Below the pieces are notes generated by a model. That model was given only the letters and a program-made list of their open reading frames with translations, had not been told where the DNA came from and did not search any database. Position numbers and translations under genes: made by a program. Shown here in pieces: positions 1-9,947 of a stretch of 15,023 bases of DNA. Position 1 is the stretch's first letter, and every line of letters begins with the position of its first letter. Where the stretch lies: the NCBI GenBank assembly GCA_027579435.1, contig JANBPK010000098.1, positions 1 to 15,023 of the forward strand. Reading direction: 5' to 3'. This DNA comes from Candolleomyces eurysporus. Its lineage: Eukaryota > Basidiomycota > Agaricomycetes > Agaricales > Psathyrellaceae.

Positions 1-678
1 TTTCGAGTGATCGCCTTGGATCAAGAGAGGTTGCTTTTGAATCCATCATGAATACAAAACAGAGTCGCCAGCCCTGCCAGTCCCATCACGTCTTTCAATT
101 ATCCTCACAGCCTCAGCTCCACGACGCTGTCTTCTGCCTCCGTATCTATTCTCGTAATCCCCATTCTATACTTTCTGCAAATCCTTCCAGACTCCCAGCG
201 TCGCCCTGCGCTGCTTCTTGCTTTCATATCCCAGCTGTCTTTGCAAGCAAGGGAAAGAATACACAGCACTCCAGGTGGTTGCCATAGCATCGGGTGCCCT
301 GACATCAGCCTCAGGGTCGTCCTGATTCGGAAAGACCTCCGCTCGAAAATTCGAATGGACGAACGAGTCGCTGCATCTCACTCGATTGCCATGCTGGTGG
401 TCGACACCCGACGACCAGTGTCGAGGATACCCCTCCCACCGCCGCCTCGGTGCAATTAGATTGACAAAGTTGGGACTTGACATAATTCGAGCCCAACACG
501 AGCCCTGGGATCAGTGATGGACATCGATGGACTCGTAAATTTGGCTGCTCGTCGCGACAATTTTCATCGCGTGTGCTTATGATAACTCCATTCTCCTTCG
601 ACCTGCAGGCAGCTTTTCGTCGTAACTCGCCTCCTTCAAACTCTCGAGGCGGACGCGAGTAGTTTAATTTGAAGAAGG
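1..678. other. upstream region, no convincing gene
   Basis: I see no gene here that can be defended. The best open frame is on the minus strand, 483 down to 166: an ATG-started stretch of 105 codons. Apart from a single TAG at 166-168 the same frame stays open to about position 50. Its composition is not absurd for a protein (it contains a run NQDDPEADVRAPDAM), but it has no recognisable domain and no clear splice sites. It could be a decayed gene end or chance. The rest, including the pyrimidine-rich stretch at 580-640, is compatible with promoter or leader sequence for the gene that starts at 1192. Confidence 0.3.
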
Positions 679-864
679 ATGTCTACTCAGCATCTTGCGG
701 CTCTAGTCGAGATGAGCTACCCTGTGAACCCTAACAATCGTGTAGGTAGCCCAATGGAACTCCCAACGGATCTGGGCTGGCTGTATGGCCCTGCTGCCGA
801 AATCATCCATGAAAAGTACTTCGTCGATTGCTGGCCGTTTGACATTTCGGCCTCTCCTGAATAG
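679..864 (+). CDS. small hypothetical ORF, possible leader ORF
   Basis: This is a 61-codon ATG-to-TAG frame with an A at -3 relative to the ATG (AAGGATGT). It lies about 330 bases upstream of the coiled-coil gene on the same strand. The product has no signal peptide, membrane segment or motif I recognise, and the frame contains a possible GTAGGT donor. It could be an upstream ORF in a long 5' leader, an unannotated small gene, or chance. Its only support is the open frame and acceptable residue composition. Confidence 0.2.
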   Translation: MSTQHLAALVEMSYPVNPNNRVGSPMELPTDLGWLYGPAAEIIHEKYFVDCWPFDISASPE

Positions 865-1191
865 ATAAAGTTCCCCTCACTCCTCATGGTACACATTAGA
901 ATTGTGTATTTCTGACACCCCTTTGTGCATCGAATGGTTGCAACCTTGTATTTCGCTCCTCCTGGAACAAGGTCATTAATGACGCTTGCCCAGGCAAAGG
1001 CTTGTCGAACAAATGATGGCAAATAAAGTGACGAGCCCGCACACGTGATAGGCGCGTCTCGTTGAAAAGTTGTGGCCGTGACGGTCTTCTTGCTACCACG
1101 ATCAACAGGGCTCAAAACTCCCCTGGTAACGCCATCGACGGTTGAAGATTCGACCCTGGGGTGCCCATAGACTCCATCCCCTTCGCCAACG
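865..1191. promoter_or_regulatory. 5' flank of the coiled-coil gene
   Basis: This 327-base stretch lies immediately upstream of the start codon at 1192. I see no TATA box at a fixed distance and no clear factor site. The start context is CCAACGATGT, which has A at -3, acceptable for a fungal start. The minus-strand frames that cross this stretch look like shadows rather than genes. Confidence 0.35.
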
Positions 1192-4100
1192 ATGTGGTCC
1201 AAATTCGCCAACGCCCTCAAGCCACGTCAAGTACAGGAAGTACAGGAAGAGCCTCAAAACGAGGTACTGAACAAGGTCTACGAACAACACCCCAATCTAT
1301 CGGTGTTCCACCCGCCTGAACCACAAGCATCACCGGCACCTCCTCAGCCAAGTCCACCACCATCGCCAACAAGAAGTACTACGAAGCGAAATGTATTGAA
1401 GCGCTTGTCCAGACAGCCCCTGAAAGATGAGGGCGAAAACTCCAAATCAGCCAGTTCATTGAGGATGCCCGGGCTTCCCAAGAAAGTGAGGCCTCCGATA
1501 AATTTTAACACAGTCTCAAGTGGTACGTGAATATACATCTCGTGGCTTCCAAAAGCTAAATTTCGGGCTTCAGGTTCTCAACTGTCATTGGCAGTGAGCC
1601 AAAGCAGCCAAGCGAGCCCTTCCGTACCCTCCCCCAGTCTCGCTAGATCCAACTCGATAGACGCGTTGGGATCTTCTCAAGACTCCCCGCGTCGTCCACC
1701 ATCAGCATCGTCCGTCGACGTCCTCCGGCGCCCATCCCTCGACTTGCTCCGCACCGAACTCCCACCGCGCTCAGCATCTTCCCAGGACACCCACAGACCC
1801 ACCGGCATGGATGAACCCCCGTTACCCCCTNGGATTAAACGACCGGATGGGCTCGGTGCGCTCAATTCTACGCGAACCTAACACGCCCGGAACCGGACAG
1901 AACGTTCNGTTCTTCTCGCGCGACGCGTACAAGGTCATCAGCCCCGAAATCTCAATGGACAGCGACATGTACGCCCCGCCGCCCCCACCAAAAGATACCA
2001 CACCTTCATTCTTGGACAGCCTGAGACAGTCGGGCCCCGAGAGTACCAGCACGCCCGCCGTGCGCCACGGGAGATCCCACTCGAAATCGTCACGGCCCAG
2101 CGTGTCCGATCTTTTCTCACCTCTCAACGAACCTGGTCCCCTCCCCGGTACGCCCTTGAAAGAGGCTGCATCCTCCGATATGTCGTTCGCCAGTCCCCCG
2201 GTCGCCAATGGGTCTCCCAACCTCTTTGACGTGTCTCAGCCGTTGGATTTGAGGTTCGAATCTGGGGGACTTGGGTTTGACGTCAACGCGCCTATTTTCG
2301 ACCAGTCCATGGATATGGATTCGTCGTACCACCATTCTACTAATAGTGAGAATGGACATGGGTTCAGCGGTAACGCGAAACTCTTTTCGACGCCCCCTAG
2401 ACCCAAGACCGAACCCCAGCAGGAGGAACGCCTCCAGGTTCCCGCACCCCAAGCCAATGGAGTCGACGAAACTATCTTCCACGCGAACGATGTCCCCCCG
2501 CGGATGCCTACACCACTTCACGAAAGGAGTCAGTCGTACGCCTTGGGCCAGACGGTGTTTTACTCTATGGGTACAGAGAACACTCACGCTTCGACCTCGA
2601 ACAATTCGGCTGCATACCCATCGAGCGACCTGAAAGAAAGCTCACTATCCATGGATTCACCTGCCTCCTCACGCAGCTCCGCTCCTTCGTCTACCAAGAG
2701 CAACAGGACTCGAGCGATCAGCGACTCGATGCTTCAAAATATGCTCCGCGTCGGGTCCGGTTCGCCCAAGCCCAGAGCCGCCCCGCCTGAAGCTGACATC
2801 AACGACGAGCGAGGCGAACAAGTCCTTGTGTACGCCCCGCCTCCGGTTCCAGAACCCGATCCGTTCAGTGCACATGCGTCGACGTATTATACGCCTCAAG
2901 TTATGATCCCCACCACTCCGCCGAAGAGCGCTATCAGCCACACGCGCAAGACATCCAAGGAAGAGAACCTCATCTATTCGCTGCAGACTCAGTTGGCGCT
3001 GCAGACGGAGTTGTGTCAGCAATACGAAGCGGACTTGCGGGCGCGGGACGAGCTGGTAGAGCTGTTGGGCTCCAAGCTCAAGGACGCTGAGAAGGTGGAG
3101 AACCAGCGGAAGACGGCGCTGAGGGGGTGGAAGAAGAAGGTGCAGGAGCTCGAAAAGGCGTGTCGGACCTCGAGCAAGAGGTGGACAGTTCGCGGCAGAT
3201 GAGCATGGAGCGGAGCGTGATGGACGAAGCGAGCGGGGGAGGCGCTGCGGATGCTGCACCGGCAGATCGCGCGCTCGAGCGCGAGAGGGGGGAGCAGATG
3301 AAGAGGGAGCATATGATGAAGGAGGAGATTCGAGACGCTGGAGACGCTGGTGAAGGAGAGGAGTGAGGATGTTATGCACCTCAAGGAGACGCTGTGGAAT
3401 AGGGATGAGAGTGAGAGGGAGCTTAGTCAGGGGATTAGGGAGGTGAAAGCGCAGGTAGATGAGATGGGGAATGTTAGTATGGCGTATATTGATGAAGAGG
3501 AATTGAGGAGGCTTAGGGAGGAGAAGGAGCAGGCGACAGAGGCTGAGAAGAATCGGCATCGCGTTATTGAGTTGCAGTGGCAGCAGGAGAAGGAAGAACT
3601 CATCGTTAAGCTTGAGGGCGTGCAGGCGGAGAAGACGTCGTGGGAGGAAGACTTGGAGAAGGCGAGGCAGCAGCTGAAGGCTCGTGACGAAGAGTATGAT
3701 ACGCTCAGGGCCGAGCTGGAGGCGCAGTGGTCCCACACTGAGCAAATGTCGAACAAGATTCAGGAGCTCGAGCAGGAGAAGATTCGCGTTGAGCAGGAGA
3801 GGGACGAACTCAAGCTCCACGTTGAGGACCTCGAGAGCAGAATCAATAGCATGGAAGTCGAGTGGAACGAGAGCGAAAACAAGAAGGCCGAGATCGAGAA
3901 TGAAATTCAAGAGCTCTGGAATTTGCGCGAGGCTCTGGAGAAGGATCGTGACCAGGTGTGTATTTGTCTATTTCTATTCCGTCGAGTAAGTTTGCTGATT
4001 ATCTCTAGATCGACTACGACCTCCAGCAAGAACAGGAACGCGCTGAAGGATTGGCTACCACCGTCCAGGAACACGAAAGTCGTATCACCCAGCTCGAACA

Positions 4101-5255
4101 AGAACTCCAATTCGCCAACGAGTCGAACACTCGTCTTCAAGAAGGCAATCGTAAACGAGATGGTGAAGTCGAGGATTACCGAAACCGTGTTGTCCGTTCC
4201 GAAAACGAGTCGGAAGGCCTCCGCGAAGAGCTGGCCACTCTCAAGCGCGAATATATGCGTCTGTTGGATGAACAGGAACGACGAAGCCGTGAATCGACAT
4301 CCCAGGATTCGGTAACCAAGGCTAATCTTGAGAAGATCATCAAGCAGAAGGCAGAAAGCGACGTGGAGCTCAAGACTTCCCGTGACCAGGTGTCTGCTCT
4401 CAAGGACGAGGTTGAGCGTTTGCGTCGGCATGTCCATTCGCTGCAGCAGGAGAGTGCCGATAAGGAGGTCAAGATTGTTCACTTGGAGAAGCAGAAGTCG
4501 GTTGCTGAGCAGGATATGATGGGTCTCAACATTGCCCTCGATTCGAAGCAGCAAGAGCTTGAATTGGTTCGTTCTGTTCCTCGTCTTTTCTCGGGGTCAA
4601 TACTAACTTGGTACCAAAGATGAAGCGACAGATGGGTGTTCGAGGAACTGCTGGTATGACACCGGCTCAGCCATCGAAGTCCAGTCGTAGCCGTCGGGAC
4701 TCTGCTGTTTTCAGCAGCACTCCCATATCTCAAGCCATCCTCTCCGATAACGAGGGAACCGTGAAGAAGGCGCATGAACGCAAGCAGTCCATGGACAGGC
4801 CACCCTCCTCGGCTTCTGTCTCGAGACCTTCAACTGCTCTAGCCAAGAGCTCTCGCGTCAACTCTTCCGTCTCGCGGGTTGGCTCGATGGGACCTCCACC
4901 GAATTCCGTCAAGCCACGGCCATCCGTTGGTAGCAGTGTTGGAACACCTACACCGACTGCTAAAGGGCTTGGGCGGTCGAATTCTGCCAGCGCCGCTGTT
5001 CCTGCTCCTGAGCCAAACAGAATTGTTTCGCCGACAGGGACCCCTATGCCCAAGAAGAGGGTCTCCAATGCCATTAGTGCGCTGGAGCAGCGAGTTGCGG
5101 CATCGGCGGCGTCGTCGTCTTCGAGTAGACCTTCTGTCGGAAAGCTTTCGAAGATTACGAGTCCGGTACCAAAGGTCGTAGAGTTGGATGAGAAGGAGAA
5201 CGTGGAAGAGTCGGCGTCGGCGCCTCGGAGACGAGTGCCTGTTGCGGCTACATGA
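1192..5255 (+). CDS. coiled-coil scaffold-like protein, Ser/Pro-rich ends
   Basis: This is a four-exon gene: exons 1192-1522, 1574-3955, 4009-4566 and 4620-5255. The introns are 51, 53 and 53 bases with GTACGT, GTGTGT and GTTCGT donors and AG acceptors; the last has a TACTAAC branch site. Removing one ambiguous base (N1831) and letting the internal frame changes cancel gives about 1301 residues. Residues 1-570 are low-complexity and Ser/Pro-rich, with poly-Pro near the start and one island (about 204-235, containing NTPGTGQNV then RFFSRDAYKV) that looks selected. Residues about 570-1090 are a long Glu/Lys/Arg/Leu-rich coiled coil. The tail (about 1091-1301) is basic and Ser/Pro-rich and carries a KEN motif (5193-5201). 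The start was chosen because MWSKFANALKP opens the frame and no upstream exon is evident. I do not recognise a named orthologue. The architecture suggests a cytoskeletal, spindle-pole or polarity scaffold, which is inference. As written the frame is interrupted at 1831 and at 3160-3335. Confidence 0.85.
1831..1831 (+). other. ambiguous base that breaks the reading frame
   Basis: The N follows CCCCCT and precedes GG inside exon 2. Upstream the coding frame reads MDEPPLPP; downstream the coding frame reads GLNDRMGSVRS and is shifted by one. Omitting this single position joins the two exactly. The N therefore most likely marks an uncertain extra base or an allelic indel, not a real codon position. 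The second N in this exon (1908) sits in the codon CNG within the VRFF motif and keeps the frame, so it is a plain uncertain base. Confidence 0.8.
3160..3335 (+). other. cluster of compensating frame changes in coiled coil
   Basis: Protein-like coiled-coil sequence switches frame about four times in 175 bases. A base seems missing at about 3161-3163 (after KKVQELEKA; the next frame reads SDLEQEVDSS). An extra G appears in the GGGGG run at 3235-3239 (then EALRMLHRQIAR). A base is missing at about 3270 (then LERERGEQMKREHMM). An extra base appears at about 3334 (then TLETLVKERSED). The changes sum to zero, so the frame before and after is the same. No GT-AG intron of sensible size explains them. 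Either the sequence is poor here or an allele carries several indels; a simpler reading with only the first and last change is also open but gives a less coil-like segment. Confidence 0.65.
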
Positions 5256-5617
5256 TAGGACACATTCCGATCTCCGTTTTCCTCCCCTGTCTGTCTGTCT
5301 GTTTGCTCGTTTGAGGCAAGTGTAACATTTTACCGTGCATTTCTGTTTTGCATCCTCAATGTCCATCGTATTCCCCCCATCGTCCACGCATTGCATGTTT
5401 TTCTATTTATTCGTTCACTCTATATGGACTACTGCGTCATTCATGACTTGTTAGCCAAGCGCCGNTTTTTCTTGCCGTCGTTCTCGTTCTCGCTTTCGAA
5501 TCGCTATGTATTATCTCATCGCTTTGCTATCTGTTTGCTTTCTTGCTGTGTGTTATCTATCAACAATACGTTTTAGCTAGTTGNTTTTTTATTCCCCCTT
5601 TTTTTCCTCGAGCTCTT
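5256..5617. other. 3' region of the coiled-coil gene
   Basis: This AT- and pyrimidine-rich sequence follows the TGA at 5253-5255, with no supported gene. It contains a four-unit CTGT microrepeat at 5287-5302 and T-runs flanked by Ns at 5465 and 5584. It is the likely 3' untranslated region and polyadenylation zone, but no single signal can be pinned down. Confidence 0.5.
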
Positions 5618-6073
5618 TCAATTTCTCTTTGCCTTGGGCTTTGGCCGTAGATGATACGAAAAGTAAGTACCGTAAGAGTAGTAGCTATATCCATGAATCT
5701 GTCGATTCTGTCGTTCTACGTATGATATGATACCAATATGATTCTTTCTTGACACACTCCAAACACCCAGAGCTCAAGCTTGTAGACTGGAACCAGCCTC
5801 CTGGTGCCGGCTTCGATGGATGGAAAAAAAATAGAATGAGGTGTGGGTAACTTCCTCGGCATACTTACCCCACTTCCAATAACAGCTGGTCATCTTTGAG
5901 CCCTATTCTTGCTACATATCCCTCCACTTTCCTTGTTTCCTGCTCTGACTGTGGTGGCTGTAGATGCCAAGCAAAATGATCGGGAGCCAGCGAAGCAGCT
6001 TCCGGATCGCTCGTATGGCTTTTCTCCGTTCGTCGACTACCAAGGTGAGCACGCCATGCGTTCCTCGACGTCC
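5618..6073 (-). CDS. possible small spliced gene, minus strand
   Basis: On the minus strand one frame is open from 6073 to about 5869. It is charged and protein-like, including DPEAASLAPDHFAWH and then VEGYVARIGLKDDQLLLEV. It ends at a consensus GTAAGT donor (5868-5863). Splicing to the CAG at 5803-5801 keeps the frame and gives RLVPVYKLELWVFG. A second intron, 5757-5708 (GTGTGT to CAG, 50 bases), keeps it open to a Tyr-rich end and a TGA at 5620-5618. No start codon is evident: upstream of 6073 the frame meets a stop, so a further exon would be needed, for example one joined at the TAG acceptor near 6025. No family is recognised. The plus strand also has protein-like frames here (for example LVDWNQPPGAGFDGWKK, about 5773-5823), so this is a weak call. 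Confidence 0.22.
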
Positions 6074-6486
6074 CATCTCACTACAACGGGCTTTAGAGCG
6101 CCACAGACCCACAGTGGAGGCGCAGCTAGATGCAGACAGGGAATGAAAGGCTGCATGGATGTTGTTGAAGCTAGACCGACAGGAGTCCCGACGATGACGT
6201 TCGGCAGTCAGCGCGGTATGTGGATAAACCATTTCCAACGCGGAATGATGTCTGTTCCTTGNCCCGGGGGACGACGGATTCAGGACTGCTTTGTGCATGC
6301 CATGGCTTGCATAGGGAGTCTAGACGGGCTGGTCCTGCAGGCCGAGTGCGAGGCCGGACGCGTCAATTCAGAGGAGGATGGAGGACAACCCTATCCCAAC
6401 TCATTCAGTCCTCAGACGGTGTGCAAGTCCGACGCACCCAGGGGGAACCGGGGTATCGGTGGGGTACGTGACCGTACGTCCATAAT

Positions 6487-6493
6487 CTTATCG
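6487..6493 (-). promoter_or_regulatory. candidate GATA-factor site (CGATAAG)
   Basis: The minus-strand heptamer CGATAAG fits HGATAR, the site of fungal nitrogen-regulatory GATA factors (AreA/Gln3/Gat1 type). It lies about 390 bases before the permease start. Such short motifs are frequent by chance; the reason to list it is an identical copy at 6716-6722 before a nitrogen-transport gene. Confidence 0.3.
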
Positions 6494-6715
6494 CCTCCCA
6501 CGCTATGAGGATCAAATTTTCTCGTTAAACCCACCAGTTTTCAGATGCAACATGCTGGATTGGATAGAGAAAGCATGTGCTTCTCAATCAAAATCAAAAG
6601 TAATATCATCCTAGTCTTTGTCTGGCGAGCTCTTGCCTCTTGACCTCTTCTCAGTCTGAGCAAGCAGTCGTGTGACTGACGGACCCTCACCTCCACCGAC
6701 GGCGACCACGACGGG

Positions 6716-6722
6716 CTTATCG
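6716..6722 (-). promoter_or_regulatory. candidate GATA-factor site (CGATAAG)
   Basis: This is the second exact copy of CGATAAG on the minus strand, about 160 bases before the permease ATG, a normal distance for a fungal activator site. It is a candidate for nitrogen catabolite control of the permease, by analogy with yeast UGA4; there is no direct evidence. Confidence 0.3.
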
Positions 6723-6880
6723 TCGAGCTTTCAACGTATACTCGGACCCCGTGGTGCCAATTCAATTCCAATCTAAGGAGCCTTTAGAAGCCCACTCCGT
6801 TCCCCGCTGTCTACGGTTTCCCTACTTGTATACCACTCTGTCGTATTGAACAGACGATACCCTTTTCCTTGCTATCCACC

Positions 6881-9540
6881 ATGTCGACGGACGACAAAAA
6901 GCTCGATACCGCGTCGGTCACCATTGAGACCACGGACGAGGATGACAGGGAGTTGTTGGCGTTGGGGTACAAGCCCTCGTTCAAGCGAGAGTTCACGAAC
7001 CTGGCTACGGTATGTATCCCTTTCCTCGAGGTTCCTGCAGTAGCTGATCGTCGTCTGTTCGCCCTCAGATCAGCTTTGCCTTCAGTATCATGGTATGGGC
7101 CTCTCTCTTCCACCCCGGCGACGCATTCCCCCGGATTGACGACTCCTACAGGGCCTGTGCTCCAGTATCGCGACGACTTTCAACACTCCTCTCTTCACCG
7201 GCGGCCCTTCCAGTGTATGTTCCTATCCTCCCACAAGTGACGAAGAGTTGGACATTCAATCATTTGTTAGGTAACATGGTGCTGGATTCTGGGAGCGACC
7301 ATGTGCTTCACTCTTGGCGCCAGTATTGCGGAAATCGTTAGCGCGTATCCCACTTGCGGTGGATTGTAAGTGATTTTTTTAAAAATAGGACCTCTTCGAG
7401 ACTGACGTCATCCCCAAGATACACTGCTTCTGCACAACTTGTCCCCAAGACGTATCGCGCGAGGGTGGGGTGGCTTGTTGGATGGCTGAACATTCTCGGT
7501 ATGCTTGCTTGCTCTCGAAAAATGATCCCCTTATAACTGAAACGCCCCATCCCTAGGACAAATCGCTGGTATCTCGTCGACGGAGTTCGGATTGGCGAAT
7601 ATGATTCTTGCTGCTGCAAACGTTGGACGGGTACGCTGCCATCTAACAGTCCCCAGCTCTTCCCTTTGACTCATGAACATGCTTAGGACGGTAACTTCAC
7701 CATTACCTCCGTACGGGCTCTACTCTACAAAGACTCCGAACCGTGCTGATTCCATGCATCGACTTACAGGGCAAAACTGTGGGGCTATTCGCTGGTCTTC
7801 TGGTCGTCCATGGACTACTTGTACGTGGTGCCTGATTTCCGTCTAGAAGTATCTCGATGACCGGGTTTCCGTTCTGCTAGAACTCACTGGCTACACGGCA
7901 CTTGGCGGGTCTCACTAAAGGATTCGTCTTCGTCAATCTTGGAACCACCTTCAGTAAGCCTAGACCTGGTATTGAGAGCTTTCAATTAAACTCACCATCT
8001 CATTAGTTATCATCATTACTCTCTTGGCGAAGACGCCACGATCTGAAATGCATCCCGCGAGGTATGTCTTTGGATCTGAAGGTGTCATTAACCAGACCGG
8101 AGGTTGGAACACGGGGCTGGCTTTCCTATTCGGTCTCCTTTCGGTCCAATGGACAGTGAGTATCATTCCATTATACTTGTCGTTTACCGGTCCTGATGCT
8201 CTGCGTTCTTCAGATGACAGATTACGATGCAACAGCACACATTTCGTGAGTAGGGTATAGCACGTAGCATCAAGGTTGCGTCTTCTAACTCGTCGATTAG
8301 CGAGGAAGTCAAGCGTGCGGCATATGCAGGTAAGTTGGCCTGGCGCTTTTTACGAAAAAGTCTCGAACTGAACGTCTTCTGTAGCGCCTTCCGCCATCTT
8401 CATTGCTGGTCAGCTCCCCTCATCATTTGATTTCACGCCTCCAATCTCACAAGCTCTCAGTCATCGGTACCGGTCTTATCGGCTGGCTCCTCAACATCAT
8501 CGTCGTCCTCTGCTCGGGACCATTGTGAGTTGATCAACAAAGTTGAAAGTCAGTACTTGTCTGACAAGCAAACCCTTAAAGTGAGGCCCTTCAAGAAACC
8601 TCCTCTGGCTCTGCCTTCTTGGACGTAAGCAACTCCTTGAATTGAGTTGAATTTATCGCCAATACCGATGCAACATCTTTCAGATCCTTGTGCTCCGCCT
8701 TGGAAAGGGTGGTGCCTTGACGATTTGGGTGTTCGTTTGCATGACCGCCTTCTTCGTCGTCCAAACCGCTTTGCAAGCAGCGTCGCGGACACTCTACGCC
8801 TTCAGTCGAGATCATGGTGGGTGTTCGAACATCAAAATGAGTCAAGATCGTTTCTTCAGTAAGCTGACCTTTCTCCTTGACCCCAGGTCTGCCTGATGCT
8901 GGTTACTTTGGCAAGAACAACAAGAGGACTCACACGCCCTTGCGCGCGATCTGGCTCACGACCTTCGTTTCCATTTTGCCTGGACTCCTCGATCTGGCCT
9001 CCCCTGTTGCAGCTGGCGCTATCTTCTCCTTGACGGCCATGGCACTCGATTTGAGTTATGTCATTCCCATCTTCTGCCGTCGGGTGTTTGCCAATCATCC
9101 AGACGTCATGTTCAAACCTGGTCCTTTCTACATGGGTAGTGGATTTTTGGGCGTCTTCTGTAACGTTGTCTGCATTTTGTGGACGTTGTTCATCTGCGTC
9201 ATCTTTTCGCTGCCGGTTTATCTGCCTGTTACACCGGAAACTATGAACTACGCATCCGTAAGTCTTTCCCTTGACACCGAATTATCGATTGTATGATTCT
9301 CAATCCCGTTTCTCTCCATATAAGGTTATCACTGCCTGCGTCATTATCCTTGCATAGTAAGCGTATTTCCTATTATAACTTTCACATCGACTCAATGGGA
9401 GTTCCATTTTCAGCATTTGGTACTTCGCCGCTGCCAGGCGTCACTATATCGGACCCCAGTCCAACCTCAACGACGACAGCGTCGAGGTCGTAACGCAAGA
9501 CGCCCCCACCCAAAAAGACAATCAGAAGGTCATGTCATGA
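6881..9540 (+). CDS. GABA/amino-acid permease, APC superfamily
   Basis: A 19-exon gene coding 538 residues; exons: 6881-7009, 7069-7092, 7152-7214, 7271-7365, 7419-7498, 7557-7630, 7687-7710, 7770-7820, 7881-7953, 8007-8155, 8214-8245, 8301-8329, 8385-8408, 8461-8524, 8582-8624, 8684-8816, 8887-9257, 9325-9356, 9414-9540. All 18 introns are GT-AG and 52-70 bases, and the joined frame is open. The product has an acidic hydrophilic N-terminus (1-40), then about 12 hydrophobic segments. Family hallmarks seen: FAFSIMGLCSSIATTF (about 46-61), YDATAHISEEVKRA (258-271), FFVVQTALQAASRT and SRDHGLPD (359-366). These match fungal Uga4/Bat1-like permeases (ACT family), which use ion-coupled uptake of GABA or related amines and amino acids at the plasma or vacuolar membrane. 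An NFT sequon (N158) falls in a predicted loop. The C-terminus is short, polar and cytosolic. Exact substrate cannot be told; choline or polyamine transport is possible. Confidence 0.93.
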
Positions 9541-9947
9541 GGCACGTCCTCCCGAACCTCTCTGATTTGACAAGCCTTTTTGCATGCACCTTTTCGTTGG
9601 CTGTCATCTACCCACCATTTCTTCCTTTCGGCCCGCACGACACCAACATGACACACACTGCGGGCCTAGTATGTACACGAGTTTTAACGTTCAACACGGA
9701 TGGATTATGATCACGCACACACCTCTATTGAAACCTGGGTTCGACCATCACCATCGGCGAGGGGAAAATTGATATGGCTGTTCTCGTGACGATTTCCTCT
9801 TTATCATTAGATGTAATGCATCCATTAATTTCNTTTTTTCCCTTCTTTGCTATCTAGCTGTAATAACGACGATTCGATCAACCGGCTATTTCGCCTCCCC
9901 TTATCTTTCGCGTTCACTGGATTCTGGAATCGGTAACTGCTGTATGA
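9541..9947. other. 3' region of the permease gene
   Basis: No gene is seen. The sequence after the TGA (9538-9540) is pyrimidine-rich, with an N at 9833 next to a T-run, and probably holds the 3' untranslated region and transcription end. The open frames crossing it are short and unbiased. Confidence 0.5.

Larger units (their letters stand above)
6074..6880. promoter_or_regulatory. upstream region of the permease gene
   Basis: This stretch is about 800 bases without a supported gene. A plus-strand open frame of about 199 codons runs from 5909 to 6508 with no good start and a poorly biased composition, so I do not call it. The 150 bases before the permease ATG are pyrimidine-rich, and the start context is CCACCATGTCG, close to a strong eukaryotic start. 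Two identical CTTATCG motifs (CGATAAG on the other strand) lie at 6487-6493 and 6716-6722. Confidence 0.4.

Noticed and set aside
2669..3910. 413-codon minus-strand open frame
   Set aside because: It is Leu/Arg/Pro-rich, the expected shadow of a Glu/Lys-rich coiled coil on the opposite strand.
5964..6146. Short basic N-terminus resembling a mitochondrial targeting peptide (plus strand)
   Set aside because: It directly follows a CTGAC...TAG acceptor-like site and is Arg/Ser-rich. However the frame closes soon after either with or without the nearby GTGAGC intron, and no mature domain follows.
5909..6508. 199-codon plus-strand open frame
   Set aside because: There is no ATG until about 6056, the composition is rich in Gly, Met and Thr without domain pattern, and an N interrupts it. 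I could not link it to splice sites that give a sensible product.
9735..9775. GGTTCGA resembling a tRNA T-loop
   Set aside because: The flanking bases do not form a T-stem and no anticodon arm, D-arm or acceptor stem can be drawn around it.
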